DNA of 34,095 nt from PALSA-1006 sp037140475 (GTDB lineage: Bacteria > Pseudomonadota > Gammaproteobacteria > Burkholderiales > Gallionellaceae), in the NCBI GenBank assembly GCA_037140475.1, contig JBAXEJ010000024.1, forward strand, positions 1 to 34,095. Reading direction: 5' to 3'. Under the pieces are notes generated by a model. It did not search any database. It saw nothing but the letters and a program-made list of their open reading frames with translations, and was not told the DNA's origin. How positions within the stretch are numbered: the stretch's first letter is position 1; each line of letters starts with the position of its first letter. Position numbers and translations under genes: made by a program. This document shows positions 1-6,201 of the stretch, in pieces.

Positions 1-1
1 C

Positions 2-118
2 ATGCCAACCAATAAAAGCCGCTACAGCCTCGCTCTCGAACCCGTGCCGCGTGATGTCTTCATGCACTTCAAGGAAACCTGCTTATCGCGATTGATTACT
101 AGTCTTGTTTGGATTTGA
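2..118 (+). other. Unrecognised short open frame at the window edge
   Basis: An ATG frame of 38 codons runs from the left edge and overlaps the tail of the decayed toxin gene on the other strand. I see no family motif, no membrane segment and no clear ribosome binding site (the window starts one base before the ATG). It could be a fragment of a gene or chance. No function is proposed. Confidence 0.15.
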
Positions 119-471
119 GTATCAGCTCATCTTTAAGGCTGTTTGCCCGTTCAAGACATTCATCGAAGCTTAGCTTGAATTCGATTTTCTCGATCGCGTC
201 GAATACCGGCATCATGATGGCTCTGCGTGAGTTGCATTGATAGGGTGTAATACGCATCAATGTCCTTACTTTTGCGATGCGCATAGTAAAACATCAACAC
301 CGTACCACCGCCCAAACTCCAGCGCGGCAAAGTGAAGCCATCTGACTCGATGGAATTCATGAGCCAGAGAGCTTTTTCTAAAAGACTCTTCCATGGTCCT
401 TCTGGGAAATTGAGGGGCGATTTAACCAACACAACTCCAAAATTTATTGGGTGATTTGATCTCGGCAGCAA
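99..471 (-). pseudogene. AbiEii/AbiGii-like nucleotidyltransferase toxin, internally deleted and frameshifted
   Basis: Two overlapping minus-strand frames carry the two ends of one protein. The upstream frame (471 down to about 256) holds the nucleotidyltransferase-like N-terminus with LGGGTVLM and, after a short gap, RKSKDID, the glycine-rich and acidic motifs of the AbiEii toxin fold. The second frame (about 224 down to 99) resembles the C-terminus of the same family, with FDAIEKIEF then SFDEC. From memory the family is around 200-250 residues, so roughly 100 middle residues are missing and the frame is lost at the junction near 224-256. The first frame opens with TTG at 471, inside the antitoxin gene; a GTG or TTG a few codons later is as likely. 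Such toxins pair with a helix-turn-helix antitoxin, as found just upstream. The toxin is very probably inactive. Confidence 0.65.
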
Positions 472-913
472 CCTTGGCTAGATTCTTCCAGAGCAGCTTG
501 GCCTTGATGTTTTTCTTTGCGGCAATCTGCTTTACGGTGCTGGCGACAAGGGAAGTGGGGGTCTCATCGATCAAGTGCAACACCTGTCCCTCTAGTCCTG
601 GTTGGATTTTACCGCTGAGCATGAACTTCTCCAGGTCAGATACGGACATGATGTTCTTATAGCTCGTGTTGATGTTACCGAGCGTCATCTTGATTGAGTC
701 CAATTTTTTACCTGTAGCAAACAAGGTGGTTCCAACAGTCTCCGCAATCTCAGAAAGCTTAACCGCGCCAATATCACCAACATGGCCATTCTCAAGGTTT
801 ACGATAGTCACTCTAGAGACGTGCGACGCCGCAGCAACCGCCTTTTGGGTCAAACCGCAGGCCTCGCGCTCTTTCTTGATAATTGTGCCAATCGTTAGAA
901 TATCCATGCGCAT
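422..913 (-). CDS. XRE-family helix-turn-helix antitoxin/regulator, partner of the broken AbiEii-like toxin
   Basis: This 163-residue protein has an N-terminal Cro/C1-type helix-turn-helix (about residues 8-65; IKKEREACGLTQKAVAAA followed by VSRVTIVNLENG). Its C-terminal half is typical of regulators placed before AbiEii-like nucleotidyltransferases. It probably binds DNA, represses its own operon, and neutralises the toxin. It precedes and overlaps the toxin remnant by about 50 bases, the usual antitoxin-first order. ATG at 913 and ATG at 907 are both possible starts. A 16-base inverted repeat sits about 26 bases upstream of the start and is a plausible operator. The frame is intact although the toxin is destroyed, so it is now an orphan antitoxin. 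Confidence 0.7.
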   Translation of the reverse strand: MRMDILTIGTIIKKEREACGLTQKAVAAASHVSRVTIVNLENGHVGDIGAVKLSEIAETVGTTLFATGKKLDSIKMTLGNINTSYKNIMSVSDLEKFMLSGKIQPGLEGQVLHLIDETPTSLVASTVKQIAAKKNIKAKLLWKNLAKVAAEIKSPNKFWSCVG

Positions 914-938
914 CAGTATAGGAATGAACTAAATAAAA

Positions 939-954
939 GTAAAGTATGCTTTAC
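939..954. promoter_or_regulatory. Inverted repeat, probable operator of the XRE antitoxin gene
   Basis: GTAAAGTATGCTTTAC has perfect six-base half sites (GTAAAG/CTTTAC) around a four-base centre. It lies 26 bases upstream of the antitoxin start in AT-rich DNA, where a self-regulating XRE protein would bind. Binding is inferred from position and symmetry only. Confidence 0.4.
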
Positions 955-1077
955 ATATATTTAATTAAAAAATATTGTGACGCCTCCCCAAATGGCTCGA
1001 ATATCAGTACGCCGCTGCTTACAAGTTTTACTATCTTCATGTTTGAATCAGCGACGTATTGCTTTAGCTAAACCTAA

Positions 1078-1167
1078 GCAAATATTCATTTCATGTTCTA
1101 GCTAACTCTAGCCAAGCATCTAGCAAAAATTCATTTTCTGTTCTAGCTAAAGTCTAGCTGCAGCTAG
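1078..1167. repeat. Tandem imperfect direct repeat, about 45-bp period, AGCTA-rich
   Basis: Two adjacent units start at 1078 and 1123. Each begins GCAAA or GCAAAA, continues with ATTCATTT, then has the core GTTCTAGCTAA and a TCTAGC after it. The rest of the gap between the antitoxin and the IS end (914-1189) contains no gene I can support. The role is unknown; the repeats may be protein binding sites or old insertion debris. Confidence 0.55.
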
Positions 1168-1189
1168 GATTCAAGATTTACATCTTTAT

Positions 1190-2328
1190 CATTAGTGTCC
1201 CAACGTTAATCGAATAGAAACAACTGGTTGGTTGAATCTGGTGAATTTGTATCCTGTTGTGTCTTCGCCAACAGTTGATTTAGCGGCATTCTCTCGAACA
1301 TAGTGAGGCTCAAGATTTGTAGCATTTCGTAGAGTGAAGCAGTGATATTTAGGCGCTTTTTCAGGATGGCGACCAGAACATAAACCGAGACGGCGATCCA
1401 GATTTGAGACTTGACCGCGTTCTCCGAAGTACCGAAAAAGGATTTGATCCGCAAATGTTGTTTGATCCATTTGAAAAACAATTCGATTTGCCAGCGGCAG
1501 CGATAAAGGTCGGCGATGCTCTGCGCCGAAAGATCGAGATGGTTGGTCAAAAAGACCAACGTCTTTCCCTCTGCATCTTTGATCTTGATACGTCTGATTG
1601 TCGTGGGGAAATGTTGTTGAGAATAAAAGCCGGTCAGCGTACCCAGTTGGTCGCAGATGATGCCGGACGTGCGGTCTGTCGGCAGGGAGTATCGTCGAGT
1701 AAAGCGCAAATTCGCCTTGGCGCGTGTCACGAAGAAGCTTCCCGCTTGGTGCAAGCGATGAAGTCGTGTGAAGTCCAGATAGCCGAGATCCATGATGTAG
1801 AACGCACCAGCCTCGGGAATGATTTGGTCGAGGATGTTCACGTCGTGCAATTTGCCATCACTGATGTGGATGAAGCTGGGAATGTTGCCGCGCAGGTCGA
1901 GCAGCGTATGCAGCTTGATGGCCGCCTTGGCCGTCCGAAACGGAGCCCACGGAAATACCGACAGGCACAAATCGATCGTGGTCGCATCCAGTGCGTAGAC
2001 TGTCTCCTTGAGATCGACGCCAAACGGCTCGTCCACGTAAAGCGGGCGCGCAATTCCGATCAAGCTCTGCGCGAAGTCGGCGTAGATGCGCCAGTCGCGA
2101 ACCGCATTCGCATTGGCCAACGTGTTGCGCGATACCGTGCTGCGAAAACCTATGTGGTAGAGCTTGGCGGATTGGCTGCGCAGACAGGCTTCGATGTCGC
2201 GCAGACTCTCTCGATAGGTCAGTTGTGCGAAGGCCATGCACAGAAACTGGTCGAGACACGTGAAGTGTTTGACCTTGTGCTCCCCATCGTAGCGAACGAC
2301 ACATCTGCGGAAAGTGGTCAGCGGCAAC
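1190..2328 (-). mobile_element. IS4-family insertion sequence, truncated at its transposase-start end
   Basis: One transposase gene reading leftward accounts for almost the whole element. The end downstream of the transposase stop should lie near 1190-1205, but the exact terminal repeat cannot be fixed because its partner is missing. At the other end, homology stops around 2318-2330 and runs straight into histidine kinase coding sequence. The first 12-15 transposase residues, the promoter region and the terminal repeat are absent, so the element is unlikely to move by itself. No target-site duplication can be assigned. Confidence 0.65.
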
Positions 2329-2375
2329 ATCACCGAGATAAAACAAAAGGAAGCAGAGTTGTTGCGTTCCAACAC
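1206..2375 (-). CDS. IS4-family (DDE) transposase, N-terminally truncated
   Basis: The encoded protein has the N-terminal domain of IS4-type transposases (FRRCVVRYDGEHKVK, MAFAQLTYRESLRDIEACL) and a DDE_Tnp_1 catalytic domain. The first Asp lies in YALDATTIDLCLSVFPW. The second lies in IMDLGYLDF. The Glu is in YRCRWQIELFFKWIKQHL, which fits the Y-R-E-K signature of the family. Native sequence begins around LPLTTFRRC. The frame upstream of that, to 2375, runs antisense through the kinase gene and is not transposase; the in-frame ATG at 2330 gives about 374 residues. The expected Arg in the MDRGY-type motif is Leu here (DLGY). The remainder is uninterrupted, so decay is recent or slight. It cuts DNA in principle, but lacks its own start region. 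Confidence 0.8.
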   Translation of the reverse strand: MLERNNSASFCFISVMLPLTTFRRCVVRYDGEHKVKHFTCLDQFLCMAFAQLTYRESLRDIEACLRSQSAKLYHIGFRSTVSRNTLANANAVRDWRIYADFAQSLIGIARPLYVDEPFGVDLKETVYALDATTIDLCLSVFPWAPFRTAKAAIKLHTLLDLRGNIPSFIHISDGKLHDVNILDQIIPEAGAFYIMDLGYLDFTRLHRLHQAGSFFVTRAKANLRFTRRYSLPTDRTSGIICDQLGTLTGFYSQQHFPTTIRRIKIKDAEGKTLVFLTNHLDLSAQSIADLYRCRWQIELFFKWIKQHLRIKSFFGTSENAVKSQIWIAVSVYVLVAILKKRLNITASLYEMLQILSLTMFERMPLNQLLAKTQQDTNSPDSTNQLFLFD

Positions 2376-3072
2376 GGAATTGGAGCAATTCAGCTACAGC
2401 ATCTCGCACGATATGCGCCAACCGTTGCGCATGATCTCAAGCTATATGAAGCTGCTGGAAAGTGGTTTGGGTGATCAACTCGACCCCACTAAGCGCGAAT
2501 ACTTTAACTTCGCCATCGAAGGAGCTAAGCGGATGGATGAGATGATGCTGGAGCTACTGGAATATTCGCGCATCGAGCGCAAAGGTGAGCCAGAGACACC
2601 GATAGAAAGTTATGAATTGCTGGATGAGGCGCTGTTATTCTTGAAACCCTCAATCACTGAAGCGCAGGCGGCTATACACATCGAAGGAGATTGGCCGCGT
2701 GTCTGCGTCAGTCGGAATGACATAGTGCGTTTGTTGCAAAATCTGATCGGTAACGCAATCAAGTTCCGCATCGCAGGATGCACACCTGAAGTGACAGTTA
2801 ACAGCAAGACAGAAGGCAATGAGTGGCGAGTAAGCGTTACTGACAACGGTATTGGCATCATGCCAAGTCAAGTCGAACGGTTGTTCAAAGTATTTCAGCG
2901 TTTGCACTCGAAGAGCACTTACGAAGGAACCGGTATCGGATTGGCACTGTGTCGCAAGATCGTCGAGCACCACAAAGGACGTATCTGGGTCGAGTCGGAA
3001 GGTGAAAGTCAAGGTAGTTCATTGATCTTCGTTTTTCCAGTTTCTTCGCTTTCGAATCTACAAAGCGAGTAA
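2314..3072 (+). CDS. Sensor histidine kinase, 5'-truncated (HisKA + HATPase_c retained)
   Basis: The remaining 252-residue frame begins with the end of a PAS/PAC segment (NITEIKQKEAELLRSN). It continues with a HisKA dimerisation domain whose H-box is SISHDMRQPLR (His near residue 32). The ATP-binding domain follows: N-box NLIGNAIKF (Asn about 147), G1 DNGIGI (Asp about 177) and G2 GTGIGLAL. Kinases of this type autophosphorylate the His and pass phosphate to a response regulator, often in the same locus, but none is visible here. The sensor part is gone, replaced by the IS fragment at about 2318-2330. GTG at 2314 lies at or before the junction and has no properly spaced ribosome binding site. 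I regard it as a gene remnant that could be expressed only if transcription enters from the IS side. Confidence 0.75.
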   Translation: MVSGNITEIKQKEAELLRSNTELEQFSYSISHDMRQPLRMISSYMKLLESGLGDQLDPTKREYFNFAIEGAKRMDEMMLELLEYSRIERKGEPETPIESYELLDEALLFLKPSITEAQAAIHIEGDWPRVCVSRNDIVRLLQNLIGNAIKFRIAGCTPEVTVNSKTEGNEWRVSVTDNGIGIMPSQVERLFKVFQRLHSKSTYEGTGIGLALCRKIVEHHKGRIWVESEGESQGSSLIFVFPVSSLSNLQSE

Positions 3073-3217
3073 CTCAACTAGATTGCGATGGTGTTATTTT
3101 GCACTTGACTACCGGCCGACTAATGGGTGTCTGCTTTTACAAATGGAGTGACGGCAAAGAATCGAGAGGGTGAGTTCGTCACCGCCTGCTGTCAGGACAC
3201 AAAATTTTCAGCAGTGA

Positions 3218-3223
3218 TACAAT
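3218..3223 (+). promoter_or_regulatory. Possible -10 element of the TumE/TumA operon
   Basis: TACAAT lies five bases before the toxin ATG. If real, transcription would start at or next to the start codon and give a leaderless message. No convincing -35 hexamer is present, and no ribosome binding site is seen. Confidence 0.2.
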
Positions 3224-3228
3224 GAGTC

Positions 3229-3528
3229 ATGGCTGAAATCAAAATATCAGATGACTCCTGGTCATTATCGACAAAAGCCGGAAATGGCGTATTGCGACGT
3301 GAAATCTGGGAAGATGGAAACGGAAAAGTTGTTAGATATAACTTGGCGTACATCAACCACAAGATATTTCAAGGAGATAATGGGCGGGTAGTCGGTTACG
3401 ATAATGCCCATGGTTACCATCATCGACATTTTATGGGCGAGGTTGAATCTGTTGAGTTTGTGAGCTTTGATGATATTGAGGATCGATTTCAAGCAGACTG
3501 GATTAAATTTAGGAGCAAGAAAAAATGA
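3229..3528 (+). CDS. tumE: TumE-family (DUF6516) toxin of a toxin-antitoxin pair
   Basis: This small 99-residue protein resembles the TumE/DUF6516 toxin family. It is beta-rich with alternating aromatic and basic residues (REIWEDGNGKVVRYNLAYIN) and has a histidine cluster (HGYHHRHFMG) before an acidic VSFDDIEDRF stretch near the C-terminus. Family members are toxins encoded before a small winged-helix antitoxin; the cellular target is not something I can state. Its stop overlaps the next gene's start in an ATGA, which fits a toxin-first coupled operon. The assignment comes from recognition of family layout and size, not from a search. The frame is intact, unlike the other toxin system in this window. 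Confidence 0.65.
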   Translation: MAEIKISDDSWSLSTKAGNGVLRREIWEDGNGKVVRYNLAYINHKIFQGDNGRVVGYDNAHGYHHRHFMGEVESVEFVSFDDIEDRFQADWIKFRSKKK

Positions 3529-3887
3529 AGACTATTATCAAGGTTGCAACTGTCGATGAATTCTTCAAGCGAGGCAAAGCAATAGCCAAACTTGCAGATC
3601 AAGGCAAACGCATTCCACGAGAGCGTGTCATTTCGTTCGAGGACCCAGAAGAACTTGCTCGATTGATTACTACCGCTAAACTCATGCTGTTCCGTGAAGT
3701 AAAAGAATGCCCAGGCTCAATTACAGACTTGTCGCAACGCCTGCACAGAGATCGTAGTGCAGTAAAGAGAGACGTAGATGAGTTGGAGCGCTTCGGTCTA
3801 GTTGAGGTAGAAGATATGCCATTTCCCGGGCATGGACGTAGAAAAGAAGTACGAGCTGTCGCAGAGCAAGTTTTACTTGCGATGTAA
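3525..3887 (+). CDS. tumA: Winged-helix antitoxin/transcriptional regulator paired with TumE
   Basis: This 120-residue protein has an extended N-terminus (FFKRGKAIAKLADQGKRIP, then RVISFEDPEELARLI) followed by a winged-helix DNA-binding domain at about residues 55-115. That domain shows ITDLSQRLHRDRSAVKRDVD as recognition region and LERFGLVEVED as wing. This layout fits MarR/ArsR-like antitoxins found after TumE-type toxins. It probably binds and silences the toxin and represses the pair. It starts inside the toxin stop codon (ATGA). A weak hairpin at 3895-3913 follows the gene. Confidence 0.65.
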   Translation: MKTIIKVATVDEFFKRGKAIAKLADQGKRIPRERVISFEDPEELARLITTAKLMLFREVKECPGSITDLSQRLHRDRSAVKRDVDELERFGLVEVEDMPFPGHGRRKEVRAVAEQVLLAM

Positions 3888-4177
3888 TTTTAGTCACTTT
3901 CTTATCTAAAGTGCTTCTTGCAAAAAGAGGCGCTAAGCCAAGCTCGAAAGTAGGCTTAGGTTAAGAATTAAGTTGATTTTTTGTATCCAAAGTTACGAAA
4001 TAGGGGAGGTGAATCTGCTTTCCAAAAGTCACCTTGTAAACGTCTGTAATTAATTATTCCACGCAATATCTTTCAGCCATTAATCTATCAATTTCTCGTT
4101 GCAATGCTTTTGCAATGGAAACTATTATTTAATTAATAATAATTACTCGCAAGCCTTATAGAATAAGGAAAATGTGC
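3888..4177. other. Gene-free AT-rich stretch between the TumE/TumA pair and the tRNA remnant
   Basis: No gene is supported here. There are small inverted repeats: CACTTT/AAAGTG (3895-3913), AGGTGA/TCACCT (around 4015-4042) and CCTTAT/ATAAGG (4154-4168). There is also an AT-rich near-palindrome built on TTAATTAA near 4130. Only the first could serve as a weak terminator for the preceding operon. Confidence 0.4.
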
Positions 4178-4238
4178 TTGGTAGAATTTCGGCTTGTAAT
4201 TTCAGTTGTCGTGGGTTCGAGCCCCATCGATCACCCCA
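4178..4238 (+). pseudogene. Decayed tRNA-His copy (3' two-thirds, CCA retained)
   Basis: The stretch aligns with a bacterial tRNA-His from the D-loop (TTGGTAGA) through the anticodon loop to the 3' end. The T arm is GTGGGTTCGAGCCCCAT, the acceptor strand is CGATCAC, and it ends in C73 plus encoded CCA. C73 and the CAGTTGTCGTGGG variable/T-arm junction are hallmarks of tRNA-His. The anticodon position reads GTA instead of GTG, the anticodon stem no longer pairs, and no matching 5' acceptor strand exists upstream, so it cannot fold as a tRNA. It lies between the accessory region and the conserved core, as expected of a tRNA-targeted integration scar or an old duplication. Confidence 0.65.
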
Positions 4239-4243
4239 TATAC

Positions 4244-4277
4244 AAAGTCCGAAACATTAAGTTAGCGGGCTTTTTTT
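4244..4277 (+). terminator. Rho-independent terminator behind the tRNA-His remnant
   Basis: The stem AAAGTCCG/CGGGCTTT (one G-T pair) closes a 14-base loop and is followed by a run of T. It is placed as a tRNA gene terminator would be and insulates tpiA from the accessory region. Confidence 0.6.
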
Positions 4278-4378
4278 AAGTATGGGTTGCTCGTGCAGGA
4301 GTTTCAGTAGGGCATGAATAAGGTATGCAAAGCCGAATATCTATACCTATATCTTTTAGAAAAAATCGCTTCCTTAGA

Positions 4379-4407
4379 TTGACCACTTTTGCTTTCGCGG
4401 GTACGAT
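4379..4407 (+). promoter_or_regulatory. Sigma70-type promoter for tpiA
   Basis: TTGACC and TACGAT are separated by 17 bases, giving five and four matches to the consensus hexamers. Transcription would begin near 4414, about 27 bases before the tpiA ATG. Confidence 0.5.
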
Positions 4408-4440
4408 TCGCCCCTTTAGTCGCTACAGGAAATAATTAAA

Positions 4441-5196
4441 ATGCGTCGCAGACTAGTTGTTGGAAATTGGAAGATGTATGGACGTCTTGATCGTAACAAG
4501 ATTTTGTTAGAAGGTGTTCTAGCGGGTGTTCGCGACTTTACCTCTGCTGACTATGCTGTTTGTGTTCCTTATCCTTATCTCGCACAGGCCCAGTCAATGT
4601 TGCAGGGAAGCAATGTTGCGTGGGGCGCCCAAAATCTAAGTCAACATGAAGATGGTGCGTTCACAGGCGCAGTTGCGCCAGGGATGTTGATGGACTTTGG
4701 GTGTCGCTATGTAATTATTGGCCACTCTGAGCGTCGAGGTTTATTTCATGAGAGTAACGAAATAGCGAAAGCGAAATTTGTTGCTGCTGTAAAGGCCGGT
4801 TTAACTCCAATTTTCTGTGTTGGTGAAACGTTGTCGGAGCGAGAGTCGGGAGTTACTGAACAAGTTGTTGCAACACAATTAGACGCTGTGCTCAATCTCG
4901 TAGGAGCAAAAGGTTTGGCTAAAGCGATTATCGCTTATGAGCCTGTATGGGCAATTGGAACAGGCAAGACTGCATCGCCCGAGCAAGCTCAGGCGGTTCA
5001 TGCTTTTATCCGTCAGCGAGTTGGTAATCTGGATAGTCAAGTTGCAGAAGCCTTGTGTATACTCTACGGCGGTAGCGTGAAGCCAAGCAATGCGGTTGAG
5101 TTGTTTGCGATGAAAGACATTGATGGTGGGCTGATAGGTGGCGCTTCTTTAGTGGCGGATGATTTTGTTGCAATTTGCAGAGCTGCTGCACGATAA
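4441..5196 (+). CDS. tpiA: Triosephosphate isomerase
   Basis: The enzyme interconverts dihydroxyacetone phosphate and glyceraldehyde 3-phosphate in glycolysis and gluconeogenesis in the cytoplasm. The 251-residue length is typical of the family. All catalytic residues are present at classical positions: Asn9 and Lys11 in GNWKMYG, His95 in IIGHSERR, and Glu167 in AYEPVWAIGTG. The phosphate-binding YGGSVKP and GGLIGGASL loops follow. The ATG has an AGGA ribosome binding site at 4427-4430. It is the first gene downstream of a sigma70-type promoter and precedes secG by 38 bases, the common betaproteobacterial order tpiA-secG-tRNA-Leu-nuo. Confidence 0.98.
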   Translation: MRRRLVVGNWKMYGRLDRNKILLEGVLAGVRDFTSADYAVCVPYPYLAQAQSMLQGSNVAWGAQNLSQHEDGAFTGAVAPGMLMDFGCRYVIIGHSERRGLFHESNEIAKAKFVAAVKAGLTPIFCVGETLSERESGVTEQVVATQLDAVLNLVGAKGLAKAIIAYEPVWAIGTGKTASPEQAQAVHAFIRQRVGNLDSQVAEALCILYGGSVKPSNAVELFAMKDIDGGLIGGASLVADDFVAICRAAAR

Positions 5197-5234
5197 TTTT
5201 ATATAAATCTGTGTTTTTGATTTTGAGGTGGTAA

Positions 5235-5582
5235 GTGGAAACAATAGTTTGGGTAGTGCATGTAATCACAGCGGTAGTGTTGGTTGGTCTTGTATTAATT
5301 CAACACGGTAAAGGTGCCGATATGGGCGCAGCGTTTGGAACTGGATCTGCAGGTAGTCTATTCGGCTCCAGTGGTTCCGCAAATTTTTTAAGTCGCAGTA
5401 CTGCTGTTGCAGCAACGATTTTCTTTGTTACAAGTATGTCCTTAACTTACCTTTACGCAATACCTGTTAAATCAGAGGGCGTTATGGATAAGCTGGAGCC
5501 AGCTAAGTCAGAACAGCGGATCGTGCCTGCCCCTGCGTTACCTGATGCGCCTGGTTCAAAATCTAAAGAAGTTCCTCGATAA
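5235..5582 (+). CDS. secG: Protein-export membrane protein SecG
   Basis: SecG is the small accessory subunit of the SecYEG translocon in the inner membrane, where it stimulates SecA-driven export. The 115-residue protein shows two membrane segments (about residues 3-22 and 55-76). Between them lies the characteristic glycine-rich loop with HGKGADMGAAFGTGSAGSLF. A hydrophilic Pro/Lys-rich tail ends it. The start is GTG at 5235 with GAGGTG five bases upstream. It is cotranscribed with tpiA and followed by a tRNA-Leu gene. Confidence 0.96.
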   Translation: METIVWVVHVITAVVLVGLVLIQHGKGADMGAAFGTGSAGSLFGSSGSANFLSRSTAVAATIFFVTSMSLTYLYAIPVKSEGVMDKLEPAKSEQRIVPAPALPDAPGSKSKEVPR

Positions 5583-5650
5583 TCGATTTGATTTAGTGCC
5601 ATTTTGTAATGGCCTGAGTTATAGCTGGTTTGTTGTAAATAAGTAGTAAT

Positions 5651-5737
5651 GCGGAGTTGGCGGAATTGGTAGACGCGCAGCCTTGAGGTGGCTGTGTCCG
5701 TAAGGACGTGAGGGTTCGAGTCCCTTGCCCCGCACCA
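5651..5737 (+). tRNA. tRNA-Leu (anticodon GAG)
   Basis: This 87-nt class II tRNA has D-loop AATTGGTAGACGC and anticodon arm CAGCC-TTGAGGT-GGCTG with anticodon GAG. The long variable arm GTCCGTAAGGAC follows, then T loop GGGTTCGAGTCCC and encoded CCA. The acceptor stem GCGGAGT/GCCCCGC pairs except for an A-C mismatch at the fifth pair. It occupies the usual place between secG and nuoA. A second, decayed copy lies at 6028-6112. Confidence 0.95.
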
Positions 5738-6027
5738 CAAAAAGTTAGTAAATAGCAAAGATAATTTGCGGTTATAACGTCTTAGCAATGCTGAAATTTC
5801 TTTTCAGCAAAGTCTGCTTCTAAGTTTTTTTCATTTTCACAATCGAGATTTAGTGCGCTAATACTCATTCCGTGAAGAGCTATTCTTTATATATTTGAAC
5901 TTGTTGGTTATCAGATTTTGTATATCTACACGTTGCATTAATTGTAATGAATTTTGAATGCTAAACTAAAGTGATTTACTCAAACTTAAATAGCTTCCCT
6001 AATCTATAAAAGTTGATAGAATCTTGG
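5738..6027. other. Gene-free part of the tRNA-Leu to nuoA leader
   Basis: No gene is supported. The clear structure is a hairpin TGCTGAAA/TTTCAGCA (5789-5809) with a T run about 15 bases later, possibly a 3' end for the tRNA transcript. TTGAAC at 5895 has only a poor -10 partner, so I cannot place the nuo promoter confidently. Confidence 0.4.
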
Positions 6028-6112
6028 GCGGAGAGAAAATTTGGTGACGCAGTAAGTTGTCATCATTTTATAAGTGATGTGGCAGATGGTTTTAGAGCCC
6101 TTGCCCGCACAA
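6028..6112 (+). pseudogene. Decayed second copy of tRNA-Leu(GAG)
   Basis: The segment follows the intact tRNA-Leu along its full length (85 versus 87 nt). It starts GCGGAG like the acceptor strand, has AATTTGGTGACGC where the real gene has AATTGGTAGACGC, and ends GAGCCCTTGCCCGCAC where the real gene has GAGTCCCTTGCCCCGCAC. The middle, including the anticodon arm, is not recognisable and the T loop is altered, so it cannot be functional. It suggests an ancient tandem duplication, now part of the nuoA leader. Confidence 0.6.
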
Positions 6113-6160
6113 TAGTATCAAGCATAAGCAAATCGCTTGATCAATAATAACTAAAGAGGC

Positions 6161-6195
6161 GTGCAGCACTTAGTGAGTGCTGTGTGCACGGAGGG
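6161..6195 (+). promoter_or_regulatory. Hairpin abutting the nuoA ribosome binding site
   Basis: AGCACT (6165-6170) pairs with AGTGCT (6176-6181), and GTGC (6161-6164) pairs with GCAC (6186-6189) across a bulge. The stem ends directly before GGAGGG (6190-6195), which is the ribosome binding site for ATG at 6202. A second perfect hairpin, ATCAAGC/GCTTGAT, lies at 6117-6141. These may influence translation or stability of the nuo message; this is inference. Confidence 0.4.
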
Positions 6196-6201
6196 CTCAG
6201 A

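Noticed and set aside
1404..2474. Long plus-strand frame (356 codons) opposite the transposase
   Set aside because: It is antisense to the recognisable transposase and enters the kinase in a wrong frame; no family resemblance.
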